From NCBI GenBank assembly GCA_023053685.1, contig JALIGW010000001.1:68883740-68947739 (forward strand): DNA of 64,000 bases, read 5' to 3'. Shown in pieces: positions 22,646 to 34,080 of the stretch (position 1 is the stretch's first letter; every line of letters starts with the position of its first letter). The notes under the pieces were generated by a model that worked only from the letters and a program-made list of their open reading frames with translations, did no database searches and was not told the origin of the DNA. This DNA is from Diadophis punctatus similis (taxonomy: Eukaryota > Chordata > Lepidosauria > Squamata > Dipsadidae). The position numbers were made by a program, and so were the translations under genes.

Positions 22646-24220
22646 GACATAACAATCATGGCAAAAAAAACCATGAATGTTTTATGGAAATGAAGGGAGC
22701 AACGATGTGTTATTTTTTCTTCTCCTATACAATGCTTTTCAGCAGATTTTCTCCTTGTGTTAAAAGTTCTATTGTAGTTTATATCTCAGGAGTAGTGCAG
22801 AATTAGTACATACGTTCTGTGAGTTTATTTGTAAAATATTTTGCACATTAAATCCCTCAGATCCACCAGGACCATGTATTGCAATTTGTCTATAGGAATT
22901 TCAATATATATATAACATGATGAAGTTAGATATTCTTTTTTTATTATTGGATACCTTTCAACTTGTTGACTCTGAAGAGGAGTATAGTTCCTTAAAATGA
23001 AACCCACCATTTATTGTGGCTTTTGAAATCAATATAGTCAGACGTCTACACTGGGATTTGTGAAATAGTCAGTGCTGCCTTAAAGGAAGATCATGTACTA
23101 AGAGTATTGAATTGAAGCTGATGCAATAGCTTGAACAACCCTTTGATCCTTCAGTTGCATATATCTGTCAATCATTTTCAAATATACTTTCCCCAGACAA
23201 AGAGTTTGAAGAAGTGATGTCCACCTTCAGGAGCTTTTGGATTAAACATTATCTACCTCCAGGGTATACAACATTATATCCTTGAAATGTTTTGAAGGAA
23301 TAAAAGAATTCTAAACATTTAATTATGCATTTAATACCTTTGTATATTCATCAGCTTTGGAGGAAAGAAAAGGGATGTCTCTCTCTTTAGTGATAGTTCT
23401 CCTTTGGGTGTTTCAAAAGCTGGATGAACAATGCAACCGTGTATCAAAATGACTATGTCTACAAGAGCCCCAACCTTCAATATTTATCAAAAGACCTTCT
23501 AGCTAAAACTGAATATTAGAAGACATACTTTTGCCCTACCTGACTCTTTCCAAGGAAACTTCCTATTCTAGATCAATGCTGCTTTTGTTTTAAACAAGGA
23601 CAAATATAAAGGACTATGGGATTTGGCCATGAGGGCTTTATCTCTAAATATTATGACATCCCAATAATCGAGTTTCCTTGAAATAAGTATTTTGAATGTT
23701 ATATGGCCAACTAATTGGTCACTTTGGGGCTGGCTTTCCTTCCATAATGGTTTTCTATTCTATCTAGCTCAGTAATGGATATAGGAAAGTAAAGAAATTA
23801 TCTGAACGTTACATCACAATACTGATGCCACCCATTCAAATCACTTTCTCCTCCAATTTCTGGAAAGTAGAGAAAATATTTCTTTCTATTAAATGCAACC
23901 ATCTGAAAACCTATCAATAAAACGTCTGTCTCCAAATATCTATATCCCAGTTCATGCTGCATTAGGGAGAAAATGGTCACTTTCAGAAAGGGAGCATGCT
24001 TGTAGAAAGGAGAGTTCATCAAACCATCTACATAATTTTTCTTCATTAAAGTGTGTGTGTGTGTGTAGTTGCAAAGTTTTGAAGCTTGGTTTTGACAATC
24101 CTTTACATGAAGCATTCCTTAAAAACTTACTTCACAAGGCAACGCAATCTTCCTCTTCCCAGTTAAATGAAGCTGCCACATTGAGTGCTGTGTGGCATTC
24201 TGATAATCTCCTCCATCATT
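22646..24220. other. No recognised feature
   Basis: AT-rich. Contains a short (GT)8 run at about 24051. The 220-aa frame starting at 23893 runs into the CR1 fragment and shows no domain. Confidence 0.5.
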
Positions 24221-24482
24221 TCAGATTACAGATTAACAGAGTTGGAAGGGACCTTGTAGGTCATCTAGTCCAAACCCCCACCCACCCAAGCAGGAGACCC
24301 TACACCATTTCTGACAAATGGCACTCCAATCTCTTCTTGAAAGCTTCCAGTGATGAAGCTCCCACAACTTCTGAAGGCAAGCTGTTGGATTGGTTGATTG
24401 TTCTCACTGTCAGAAAAATTCTCCTTATTTCTAGATTGAATCTCTCCTTGATAATCTTCCACCCATTATTCCTGTGCCATAA
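24221..24482 (-). mobile_element. CR1 LINE 3' end, antisense
   Basis: The plus strand shows acagagttggaagggacc, then ggtcatctagtccaaaccc and atggcactccaatctcttc. This is the same block as 3156-3440. Truncated and decayed. It sits within AT-rich DNA without clear target duplications. Confidence 0.75.
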
Positions 24483-24642
24483 AGAAACTTCTTTGGATAT
24501 CATGCCAAGAAGAATTTTCCAACTAGTGGAAATGCCAAAGAAGACATCAGGGTGACACAAAATGTCTCAGTGTCATAAATCACATAATTGCTGTGCCCCT
24601 GTAAGACTAATAAGGTAGCCTTGGTTCCATAAGGCACCTGAA

Positions 24643-24930
24643 TACAGGAAGTCCTCACATAACAACAACAATCAGGACTGGAATTTCTGTTGCTATGTGA
24701 TGCAGTTGTAAAGCACAATGTCATGTGGTTGTGCCGCTTAATGAAAGCAGTCCCAACAGTGCCCAATGATTTGTCATTAAGCAAGGAGCTCACATGATTG
24801 TGACTTCCTGCTGTCAGGAAAGGTCACAAATGGTGATCACATGACTGCACGATGTTTGCAATGGTCAGAAATCTGGCTCAGTTGCCAAGCATCTTGATCA
24901 TGATCATGTGACCACAGGGGCACTGCAACA
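24643..24930. mobile_element. Degraded GTAGTCCTCGA-family element
   Basis: Starts tacaggaagtcctcacataac and continues with tttctgttgctatgtga and agttgccaagcatctt, in the same order as in 14770-15176. The right terminal repeat is lost or too diverged. Confidence 0.55.
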
Positions 24931-27900
24931 CCCAGAACTCTAAAAACCACTCATCATTCAGCACAGTCAGAAAAGTCTCAGAACTGACTCAAGTCCACTT
25001 TGGTTTTTACTGCTCAGTTTCCCAAACTTCAACCTTAATTGATTCAGTCTCGTACTATAACTAACCTTTACACATGTGGATTCTGAGCCACTTCTGATCC
25101 TCACCTGCCAGCTTCCTTAATTCATTTTCCTAAAACTATTTAATTCAGCCTTTGTATAAATTCATGGTCCACCTTTTTTCTATCAAAAAATAATTATGCA
25201 GGTTTTGTGCAATTATGGAATAGAAGGTTGGTACTTTAAAGCAAGAATTTTATAGCGCAAATAAAACATAGAATAAATGTAATGTTTAGCAAGTGGTTCA
25301 AAACTGAGCAGGGTGTAGACAAGGATATATGGTATCTTTTAGATTATTTGGTGTGTCTATAGATAAATGTATAAGATTCACTTGTGGTAAAGAAGGCTGT
25401 TGGTTTGGGGACATGAATGTAATTTTGTATGCAGTACTCTGTTCTTAACTGAGAACTCAAATGATTTGCATTAAATGTTAGCTTATTTGATGCCACAAAG
25501 AATGTGGACTTGAATGTTAATGTACTGAAGAACAAGATAATTGTGTTTGACAGGGAAAGGACAATTGCAAGTTAAATAAAATGGTGAAAATTAGAGCAAG
25601 ATCAATTTGTGCATATAGTGGAAAGTATATTAATGATAAGGAAACGATGGGATGAATATTAAAATAAAGCATATGGTAGTAGGAAGTTACAGGACAGTTT
25701 GTAGTCTATTTTGAGGAATTAATGTTTGCTAAAAGAAGCAATAATAGCTGAATAAGGTTCTGCCCATTTTGTTATACAGGAATGAGACATAGCCATGTCA
25801 GGAGAAATAAAAACTAAATTGGATTCAGAGGGGATTGGTTACTTAAGAAATAACACAAAGAGATGGAGGAATGGGTACTGAATGAATGTGGACTGAACAC
25901 AAAAGTGAGTGACCAATACAAAAGAAGTATATTGAGATGCTTTGGTTGAATAGGGAAAAAAGAATGGGATGTAATTGCAAAACAAATGCAGTGCATTCAG
26001 AAAATATTCAGACTTCCATCAAAGATAGGTATTGTGGATGGTGTTGATATAAGCTATATTTAGTTATATATCTCTTTTTCTTTCTTTCTTTTCTCTGATG
26101 CCTTTCATTTCTTTGTTTTACTATTTCTTATTCATTTTTGGCTTATTCCTTCTTGCTTACTCTGGAAAGAATCAGTGTAGTAACTGTAGTTATATGTATG
26201 TGTTGTATATGTATATGTACATTTCGTCAAAATGTCTCTGGAAATTTAGTACATTATTCTGAGGAAGGAATTTTCTGTCTTGTGTTACTTCCATTCTGCA
26301 TGCAATTTCTATAAAGAAAAATTGTCTGTTAACCATTGCTTGATAGGTTTGGGCATAAGTCAATTAAAGACTTCAATTAAAGACTTCAATTTCTTGAAGC
26401 AAGAAATAAATGGATAACAGTCATGGTTCACTAATACCTAATTCTTTTAGGTTGGAAAATCACAAGTCTTTGTGTCTTAAAACCACTAATCCAGAATTCT
26501 AAATTTCAAAAATATCTACTTTAAATATAGAAAATTAATGTGAAAACTTCTGCTGAAATCAGAATTAGTTATATATGTTGCTCAAGTACAAAGAGATGCA
26601 TGTACAATTTAGATATGAATTTATTTGTTAATTACATTTTGAAAAGTAATGTTGTACTTTGGATAAGTTTTGCAGTTAAAGCTACAATAAATTGGTTCCA
26701 AAGATTCCTTCTCAGATTTGTAAGTTTGGATGGTAAATATTCCCCTTAATTTCTTTGCCCATTTCAGAATTCATCAAATATTTTATGTATTTATAATTAA
26801 GTACAATTTGTCATCCAATGATTTTGCAACAATGTTCAACATAGCAAACAATTGGTATGTAACAGCAATCAATATCAAAATCAGTTATTTTATTTTTAAT
26901 ATCTGAAACGACAGTAATCAATATTTAAAATCATCTGATAAAATCGTGTGACACACAACATGTAGCAACAAATCGTGTGACTCTCAACATGTAGCAACAA
27001 GTAATATTTGGCAGCATCATTCAGCACCAAAATAGCTGTCAGCTGATAATCAAAAACTGGTGGAATTTACCATTTAGTCAATATTACAATAATTGTATTC
27101 ATTCACCAAAGTAATGAATTAATGTATAAGTATTAAATTCCAAATTTAACAAAGTTAGTCAGCAAAATCTAGATTTCAAGTTTTTTGAACATTTCTCTTT
27201 AACAAAGAATCTTACCATTCCACATAGAACCTGGGGATATATTCTAGTCCTCCTAAAGACCCCTGAATATAGTGTGATGCTTCTATTGTCTCGGGTTTTG
27301 AAGTTATTTTTGTTTTTTCATAGGTTCTGTTCAGCTAGTGTGCTATGTGCTTCATATTTTCAGTGGCGCTTGTGAAGCAACATTTCCCCTATTTTCCTCT
27401 TTCATTATCACTATCCCAAAAGTTATTTTGGTGAGTCTCCAAACTTCCAGAGCAGGTTTTGAGGAGGGGAGAATTAATATTTGGAATTACAAATGGGAAT
27501 TGGAATTACTAATCAGATCCAACCAAGTGTTCTCAGCTATGGTCAGTCATTTTAGAATAGAAGACACTATTCTTCTATAAGTTAATGCTTAAAGAGATCC
27601 ATCAAAATTAGGGGTTGTTGGAAGATAACAGTGCTTGTCTACAAGGCCTTTTTTTAACCCATTTCATACCTCATTGAGTGAATTATATCTGAACTATCTC
27701 TAAGCAGAGAAATGCAGTACATCTGAGATGCAGAGCAGGAAAAAAGAGTAATGTAGCCTACAGAACTTAAGACAGGAGACTTATTTGGGGATATTGGCAG
27801 TGGCATGCAAAAAGCCCATGTTCAATCCTGCTTTTCAGCTGATTTGCACAACCTGATCTCCCAAGGTTTTGTGTAGTCCCTAAAAGAATGACTATGCTTC

Positions 27901-28004
27901 CCAGAGCTCACCAGAATTTGTTCACCAAATTGTTCAGCTCAGTGAAATTTTAAAAGACAAGGGAAGTGTCATCATATTCATTTAGTTAATCAGATTTATT
28001 GATT
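24931..28004. other. Long AT-rich stretch without a gene
   Basis: About 3 kb of non-coding DNA. It holds only short frames and one small tandem duplication (26942-26999). It is one of the most repeat-poor stretches of the window and would be the place to look for conserved non-coding sequence by alignment. Confidence 0.5.
26942..26999. repeat. 29-bp tandem duplication
   Basis: Two adjacent 29-bp units start aatcgtgtga and end atgtagcaaca. They differ at two positions. Confidence 0.9.
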
Positions 28005-28085
28005 TATTTACTTTGATGCCACCTGACCCTAAATTACACTGAGCAGCTTATAGTGCACCAGAACAATATAAAAACATTATATCAG
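28005..28085 (-). mobile_element. Old LINE tail, tentative
   Basis: tttatttactttgatgccac and gcagcttatagtgcaccag resemble the antisense tail seen at 33955-34075. Very diverged. Confidence 0.3.
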
Positions 28086-28231
28086 AGACAAAAATAACTC
28101 CAAAACATCCCATCAATGATTTCCAACAGAGAAAGCATTAACAACCTAGCCCGATGTCTGGAAGAACAGCCAGTGCTCTACCACTCTTTGGAACCCAACA
28201 AAGTGAAAGCCATCCACATCACAGGGGGAAC

Positions 28232-28350
28232 CAGTGGTGGGTTGCTACCAGTTCGCATCGGTTTGGGCTAACCGGTAGCAGTGGCGGTAGGAGGCTCCGC
28301 CCACCCACCGGACATCATCAAAAATGCTCTGTGCATGTGCAGAAGTTTGG
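28232..28350. mobile_element. Truncated hAT element, CAGTGGTGGG family
   Basis: The left terminus CAGTGGTGGGTTGC is followed by ccagttcgcatcggtttggg and gaggctccgcccacc, as in 20805. The right terminus is not found. The element fades near 28350, before the SINE that starts at 28391. Confidence 0.65.
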
Positions 28351-28390
28351 TTTACTAGTCTGTTATACCTAGTCTGGTATGCTAGTGGGC

Positions 28391-28540
28391 TGCTGTGACC
28401 TAGAGGTGGAGATCTCGCCTCACAATCAGGAAGTTGTGAGTTCGATCCTAGGTAGAGGCAGATGTAGGGTCTCCTGCTTGGGCAGGGGGTTGGACTAGAT
28501 GACCTGCAAGTTCCCTTCCAATTCTGTTAATCTGTTATCT
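28391..28540 (+). mobile_element. tRNA SINE with CR1-like 3' tail
   Basis: Head gctgtgacctagaggtggag, B-box-like gttcgatcctagg, then the CR1-like tail ggttggactagatgacctg, ending in ctgttaatctgttatctgtt. Same family as 16000-16138, with a few differences. Confidence 0.75.
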
Positions 28541-28559
28541 GTTTTATCTTTTGTACATA

Positions 28560-28780
28560 GGTTTGATGGACTGACTCTATGCTGGCCCTATGACATTTAG
28601 GGTTTTATAGCTCATAACTAGCACCTTGAATTGCACCCAGGAGGAAACTGGCAATCTCTGCAGCTCACAGAGAAGAGATGTCACATGGGCATATTGAGAC
28701 ATGCCCATAACTGTCCACACCACTGCATTCTGGACCAACTGAATAAGATGTATTTATAGGCCTAGCCCCAGTTATTTTTT
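28560..28780. mobile_element. Possible old LINE fragment
   Basis: ataactagcaccttgaattg, ggaaactggcaatctctgc and ccactgcattctggaccaac resemble an antisense LINE-derived repeat common in reptile genomes. Class not determined. Confidence 0.3.
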
Positions 28781-29437
28781 TAATTGCAAACTTTTATACC
28801 TTCACTCATAATCAGATGCCATTAACCCCAGCTGAAGTCTTGTTTTGCCTGAATGCCAATCCTTACTTATTATACTGCAGAATTACAATCCTACCCCTCT
28901 CTACAGAAGCCTGTCAGTTATATTGAAAGTTGAAAGCTTGCTGTGAGAAAATAAGCTTAGCCGAAGCCTTCTCCCAGATGGAGCTGTTAGTCAGGTGCAA
29001 AATTCATCTGATTTATTCATCCAGTTGTTTGGTATATGCCCATGAGGACTTTGTCTGCAGAACTCAGACCATCAGAGGGGAGTTTATTATTTGGATTCTA
29101 GCTTCTGAAATCAATCATATTTGGCAATTTGCTTTGAATATTTTGTGTAGCTCGGTATGGAAAAATCCCTATATAATTGAAGTTCTATCCTCCATTTGAA
29201 TCTCTGACAATTGTAACTGATCAGAAGTCTATAGCCCTATATTCACTTTTGTTTGCTATTGTACTTATGGCTTGTAATCGTATTACTGCAGCTGATTATT
29301 TTCTTTCTTCTTTTCACATATAAAAGTCAAATAATTTTTGATAAGGAGAGCTGTAGAAAATGCATTCCAACTGACATACTATCATCCAAGCAGCACAGAA
29401 TACTGTACATATATTGTCAACTTGAGCTTTCCTTCCA
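28781..29437. other. No recognised feature
   Basis: The frames at 28930-29199 and 29253-29441 have no recognisable domain. AT-rich. Confidence 0.45.
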
Positions 29438-29681
29438 GTAGCAATAGCAGTAGCACTTAGACTTATATACCGCTTCATAGTGCTTTACAGCCCTCTCTAA
29501 GCGGTTTACAGAGTTCAGCATATTGCCCCCAACAATCTGGGTCCTCATTTTACCGACCTCAGAAGGATGGAAGGCTGAGTCAACCTTGAGCAGGTGAGAT
29601 TTGAACAGCCGAACTGCTGAACTAGCAGTCAGCTGAAGTAGGTTGCAGTGCTGCTTTTAACCACTGCGCCACCTCGGCTCC
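29438..29681 (-). mobile_element. Squamate tRNA-derived SINE, antisense
   Basis: Reverse of the 9494 element: tagcaatagc start, cttagacttatataccgcttc, cagcatattgcccccaac, and the tRNA head at the right (aaccactgcgccacctcg). Nearly full length. Confidence 0.85.
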
Positions 29682-30229
29682 TACAGCCACTTAATGCTGG
29701 GAGTGCATAGGTTAACAAATAATATTAATTGTGGCTTTCAGTAATGAAGGGATGAATAATTATATGCCATGGATTCTCTACTAGTGTCACCATTTCATAG
29801 AGTGTCTTTCTAGGTGTATAATATTCAACTGAATCTAGCTACATGACAACGAGGAATAGCTTTGCAGTTATAGAGATCAAATATGTAAGTTATTATTTAA
29901 TAAATGTGTTAAATAATACATTATGGTTAAATTGAATAATATAGCAGCAGAATCCTTACAGATAAGCTTCACAAGCATCTCTACTATGCAATTCATTTCT
30001 ACAGTTCTTTGAAAAGTTCATATTTTTCCTATTTGGTCTCCTAAATAGTTTCTTTAGCCAGATAGATCTGACTTAAACAATTTCTCTTTTCATATCCAAT
30101 TTGATTGTACCATAGCCACATTGAACATTTCTTACAAGTTTTCAAATGTAATTCTCAGTATTCTCTGCCTCTAAAACCTGGTCTCCTCTTTCCAGAATGG
30201 GATGTTTAGGCGCTGAACTTTGGCCACAC
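29682..30229. other. No recognised feature
   Basis: AT-rich, non-coding. Confidence 0.45.
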
Positions 30230-30470
30230 CTTCTTCGCTCCCAGCCAATTGGATGGTTCCAGAACTGTTGTTCTGACAGGTCATGCAGAGAGGGATGGGG
30301 CTTGAGTTATAAAAAGAAGGTGTCGGAAACAGCAACATTGCAGCACAAAAGCTTTCCACTTCTCGGGGCTGCGCAAATCTGTCACCAGGATCAGAGGGGA
30401 GGAGAAGAGGGGAAGGGGAGTGGCAATGGGAGTAGCAGCCACCGGGACCACTGGGGAGGCAGACAGGTGA
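30230..30470 (+). promoter_or_regulatory. Promoter-like stretch: CCAAT, TATA, downstream splice donor
   Basis: A CCAAT motif (cagccaattgg, about 30243) is followed 65 bp later by a TATA box (gttataaaaagaag, about 30308). A GC-rich, purine-rich segment follows, ending in a strong donor, gacag|GTGAGAG (donor GT at about 30468). This order is that of a TATA promoter with a first non-coding exon. No ATG-initiated domain follows before the hAT element at 30596. An LTR promoter is an equally likely source, since no ends have been found. Confidence 0.25.
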
Positions 30471-30584
30471 GAGTGTTGGGCATTGCTTCTGGGCATTGCT
30501 TCTGCCCACCACCCAATTGGCTGGTGGCTATTTGTCTGGGGCAGCCAAATGCCTGGGTCAAACCCTGCCTCAGGGAATGGGCAG
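30471..30584. other. GC-rich linker
   Basis: A direct repeat (gggcattgcttct, about 30478 and 30492) and an inverted ccaattgg/accaccca motif. Class unknown. Confidence 0.3.
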
Positions 30585-30595
30585 GGACAAAGTTG

Positions 30596-30887
30596 CAGGG
30601 GTGAAATCCAGCAGGTTCTGACAGGTTCTGGAGAACCGGTAGTGGAAATTTTGAGTAGTTCGGAGAACCGGTAGTGGAAATTTTGAGTAGTTCGGAGAAC
30701 TGGCAAATACCATCTCTGGCTGGCCCCAGAGTGGGGTGGGAATGGAGATTTTGCAATATCCTTCCCCCAGGAGTGAGGAGGAATGGGGATTTTGCAGTAT
30801 CCTTCCCCTGCCATGCCCACCAAGCCACGCCACACCCACCAAGCCACGCCCACAGAACCGATAGAAAAAAAATTGGATTTCACCACT
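30596..30887 (+). mobile_element. Non-autonomous hAT element, CAGGGGTGAAATCC family
   Basis: Ends CAGGGGTGAAATCC and GGATTTCACCACT. The 8-bp sequence ggacaaag occurs at 30585-30592 and 30888-30895. Three extra bases (ttg) lie between the left copy and the element. Inside, the block ggagaaccggtagtggaaatttt is tandemly duplicated (about 30630-30700), as is the gtatccttcccc block. The 201-aa and 145-aa minus-strand frames across it are not genes. Confidence 0.85.
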
Positions 30888-30895
30888 GGACAAAG

Positions 30896-32327
30896 GGCTT
30901 GGGGTAGAGGGCCAGGGGGCCATTGGCTGTGGACAATTGCTGGCAGTGAGTCATCAGAGGAGGAATGCTAGCTGTGGTTCAGTAGTGGTGGTTGGCTGGG
31001 AGTGAAGAGGACACGGCCAACGGTCGGCACCTAAATGTCCTAGATCCAGCAAGACCACTCTCTAGCAACACTGACAGGGCAAGCCACTAGTATATAAAAA
31101 AGATAGCAAACTCCTCTCCATTGTAGCATTGATGATGTTATCTACTTTGGTAATGAAACTTCTGCAAAAAAACAACCAAGCTCAGAAAGCACCAATGCTC
31201 CATTATAGGAGCAGATTTCCTGCTCTGCCAAGATGGGCTGGAACCAGCAGGATAAGGTTGGCAGGGAAAATATACTCAAAAAAATCAGTGTGTCTCGTTT
31301 ATTTTCAGCACTGTTTTTTTTTCAGTTGTGAAGTTTCACCTTTGCTCATATTTGCTGTTCCTCTATTTCTTTGCCTGTCCATGTACTGATGAATTACTGT
31401 TGCTAGCCTATGCATATGGGTCTAGCCTTCTAAGCATCCATTTGTTATAAATGTTAAAATAAAACTCATTCATTTTGTTACTCTAGAATTAAAGTAGAAC
31501 AAGAAATCTCCATGTGTTTCAAAATCATTTGGGTCTAGTTGCCATGATAAAAAGGGGAAAGTTGGACCCATTTATTTAAAAGCTTTTATTTTATTTAATC
31601 TCTGGTTCAAATTCATCCAGATTTCAGATAATGGGGCATATCCATATTGAAGAATAAGGGGTGGCTGTTTGACTACCTGCCATGGAGGAAACTCTTTTAA
31701 CTGGGGAATGCTCTCAAAATTAGAGGGACTGAGAAAGTAGAGATACCAGGAAGCAAGTTTATGTTTGCATCAAATATTCTACTGGGCAAAATGTGTATAC
31801 TGACAAAAAGCTTCCCAATATTAGATAGGCGACACTGAATGTCTTCTGAATGTACATAAAAAGTACAATTCTTAAGTCTAACCTGTATTACTAGGATAAT
31901 CCTTATCCTAATATAAGAATTCATTCAGACATTAACTACACAGGATTTGGTGAATTTAAGAATAAAGAATAAAACGTGCCACATTCCTCCACTGTGCCTC
32001 CTCCCAAAATTCCCACCACTATTGTCAAATTCTTTCTCTATTTTTGTTTAAGTAGACAGCATATTAATTCAATGGCTAATACCCTGTGACAGTGGTCTCT
32101 CTCCTATAAGACAGCTTAGTATGTGGTGAATTAATCTACAGCATCCATTTGACCCAGAGAAAATAAACAGACATCAAAGGGCAAAGATTCTCTGAAACAG
32201 ACTGTGATTTCAGTAGCTGCACTCCCACAGAACATTAAGCAAACAGAATTCTGCTTAGACAGGAGGTAATCTGTCCAGCTGAATTGTCACTTAGTGGAAA
32301 TGAAGGTCAGAATATTGTAGCAAAACT
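30896..32327. other. Mostly unrecognised
   Basis: A second TATA-like run (gtatataaaaaag, about 31090) lies 200 bp right of the hAT element. It may belong with 30230-30470 as one older element interrupted by the hAT insertion. The rest is AT-rich and non-coding. Confidence 0.35.
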
Positions 32328-32335
32328 GGCTAGGA

Positions 32336-32750
32336 CAGTGATGGCGAACCCATGGCAGGGGTGCCACAGGTGGCACGTGGAGCCATATCTGCCGGCACGC
32401 GAGCCATTGCCCTAGCTCAGCTCCAGCACGCATATGCGTGCACGGCAGCTGATTTTTGGCTCGCGTGGAGGCTCTGGGAGGACGATTTTGGCCTCCGGAG
32501 GGCCTCCGGGGTGGCGGGGGGAGCGTTTTTGCCCTCCCCAAGTTTCAAGAAAGCCTCTGGAGCCTGGGGAGGGCAAAAAACGGGCCCACTGGAAGTCGGG
32601 AAATAGGGGAGTGGGGGGGTCACGCACGCATGCACAAGAGGGTGGGGCAAGTGGGGGGCTTTGAATTATGGGTGTGGGCACGCACGAGCGTGTGATAGCT
32701 CGTGCGCGCACTCTTTCGGCACCCGAGGAAAAAAAGGTTCGCCATCACTG
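32336..32750 (+). mobile_element. Non-autonomous hAT element with SPIN-like ends
   Basis: Ends CAGTGATGGCGAACC and GGTTCGCCATCACTG are perfect 15-bp inverted repeats. The 8-bp target duplication ggctagga (32328-32335 and 32751-32758) is perfect and has TA at its centre. The terminal repeats match those I know from the SPIN/Charlie-type hAT elements of vertebrates. The interior (gccacaggtggcac near the left end, a gccctcccc..ggggagggc hairpin, many cgcgcg steps) is not the SPIN interior. GC- and CpG-rich, non-coding. Confidence 0.9.
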
Positions 32751-32758
32751 GGCTAGGA

Positions 32759-33352
32759 CAACAGAACAAAACAAGGTGATTCAGGTGGCCAAACTGTGAG
32801 AGATTGCCACTGGAGCACTCTGTGAAAAGATCTCTGTCCAAGGTGAAGAATGATATTGCAGATAGGATCAGTGGGGCAGGTCCATCTGCCAAGGAAAGTG
32901 CTATAGATAAAGCCTTTAAGAAAGGAGTCTATTAATATCCCATCATTTGTGAGTATTTCTCCAAAAATCTGCAGTGGATCAAGGTATAATATATGCTTAC
33001 AATCTGTTGGATTTACTGACTTCAAAAAATAAAAGATCAACTTCAAAAGATTTCTGAAGTTAATATATTAAGTCCAATGTTTCTTGATAAAGTCCAGTCT
33101 CCTTTACATCACACAAAGAGGCAGAGGCCGAGGCAGAGGGAGAGAGATGAAATTTAGTAGGTAGAAATTCAACTGCAGAGAGAAAGGAGGAGGCATTTAT
33201 TTGCAATACATGTTGACCTTGTCATAAAAACATAGCTCAGAGCAAAACAATGATTCTACATCAAGAACCTGAGGATTGCCCTGTTTAGTTAGTATGTCAT
33301 TTGTGCTTAGGCAAAAAGAGTTCTCAGTTAAAGAAGAAGAAGAGCAATATGG

Positions 33353-33354
<2 letters not shown>
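32759..33354. other. No recognised feature
   Basis: Non-coding. No named repeat. Confidence 0.45.

Positions 33355-33398
<44 letters not shown>
33355..33398. repeat. (GT)n microsatellite
   Basis: About 22 perfect GT units, abutting the SINE at 33399. Confidence 0.95.
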
Positions 33399-33399
<1 letters not shown>

Positions 33400-33588
33400 A
33401 TTGTTGAGTCTTGGTGACTGCGTGGACTAATCCCTGATGTTTTTAGGCAAGATTTTGGAAGTGGTTCGCCATTGCTTGTTTCCGAGGGCTGTGAGAGAAT
33501 GACTAGCCCAAGGCCACCCTGCTGTCTAAAGTGTGACTAGAACTCATGGTCTCCTGGTTTCTAGCTTGATGCTTAACCATGAAAACTA
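33399..33588 (-). mobile_element. MIR/CORE-like tRNA SINE, antisense
   Basis: Contains tcttggtgactgcgtggac, agtggttcgccattgcttg, tgactagcccaaggccaccc and ctcctggtttctagcttg, matching 16986-17200. The GT microsatellite lies at its 3' end. Confidence 0.65.
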
Positions 33589-33949
33589 ATCATTCTTGCA
33601 TCTTCATCCTAACATAATTTATCTGAGTGTTAAGAAAACAACCTTTGCCGACGCAGTCCTTTGAATGTCTATACAAAAGTCATATGGGATATGGAAATGT
33701 CCCATATTTCTATGGGATTTACATTATGAAGTTATCAGTCTTGCATATATCTTTGTCACTAATTCCACCTGTGATACACTATCATATTGGGACTGAATAT
33801 AGCAGATGGCTGGCAGAAATTTAATATTTGGAAAATCCTGCCACCATTTGAAAAGACTGATAAATTATCTCACAAAGAATGTATACATTGCCTTTAACAC
33901 AGGGGCATGCATTGGGTGTGTAGAGTGTCAAAAAAGTCCAGGTATATTG
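33589..33949. other. No recognised feature
   Basis: AT-rich, non-coding. Confidence 0.45.
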
Positions 33950-34080
33950 TATTTATTTATTTAAAAAAATTATATGGCTGCCCATCTTAAGTAACTCTGG
34001 GAAGCTCACAATAACAATAAAACCAATAAATAAACCAATTTTAAAAACAATAAAAACAGTGAAACAATAAAACTAAGATC
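33950..34080 (-). mobile_element. LINE-like tail, antisense
   Basis: tttatttatttaaaaaaatt, tggctgcccatcttaagt and gctcacaataacaataaaac form an antisense LINE 3' end similar to 50065-50170. Family not determined. Confidence 0.4.

Noticed and set aside
23893..24555. 220-aa open frame, the longest non-microsatellite frame apart from the L2-like RT
   Set aside because: Its second half is antisense CR1 sequence, and its first half has no domain and random AT-rich composition.
30281..30886. 201-aa minus-strand open frame
   Set aside because: It runs over tandem blocks of a hAT element (repeats of WWVWRG and ILQNLHSHP type) and into unrelated flank. It is not a gene.
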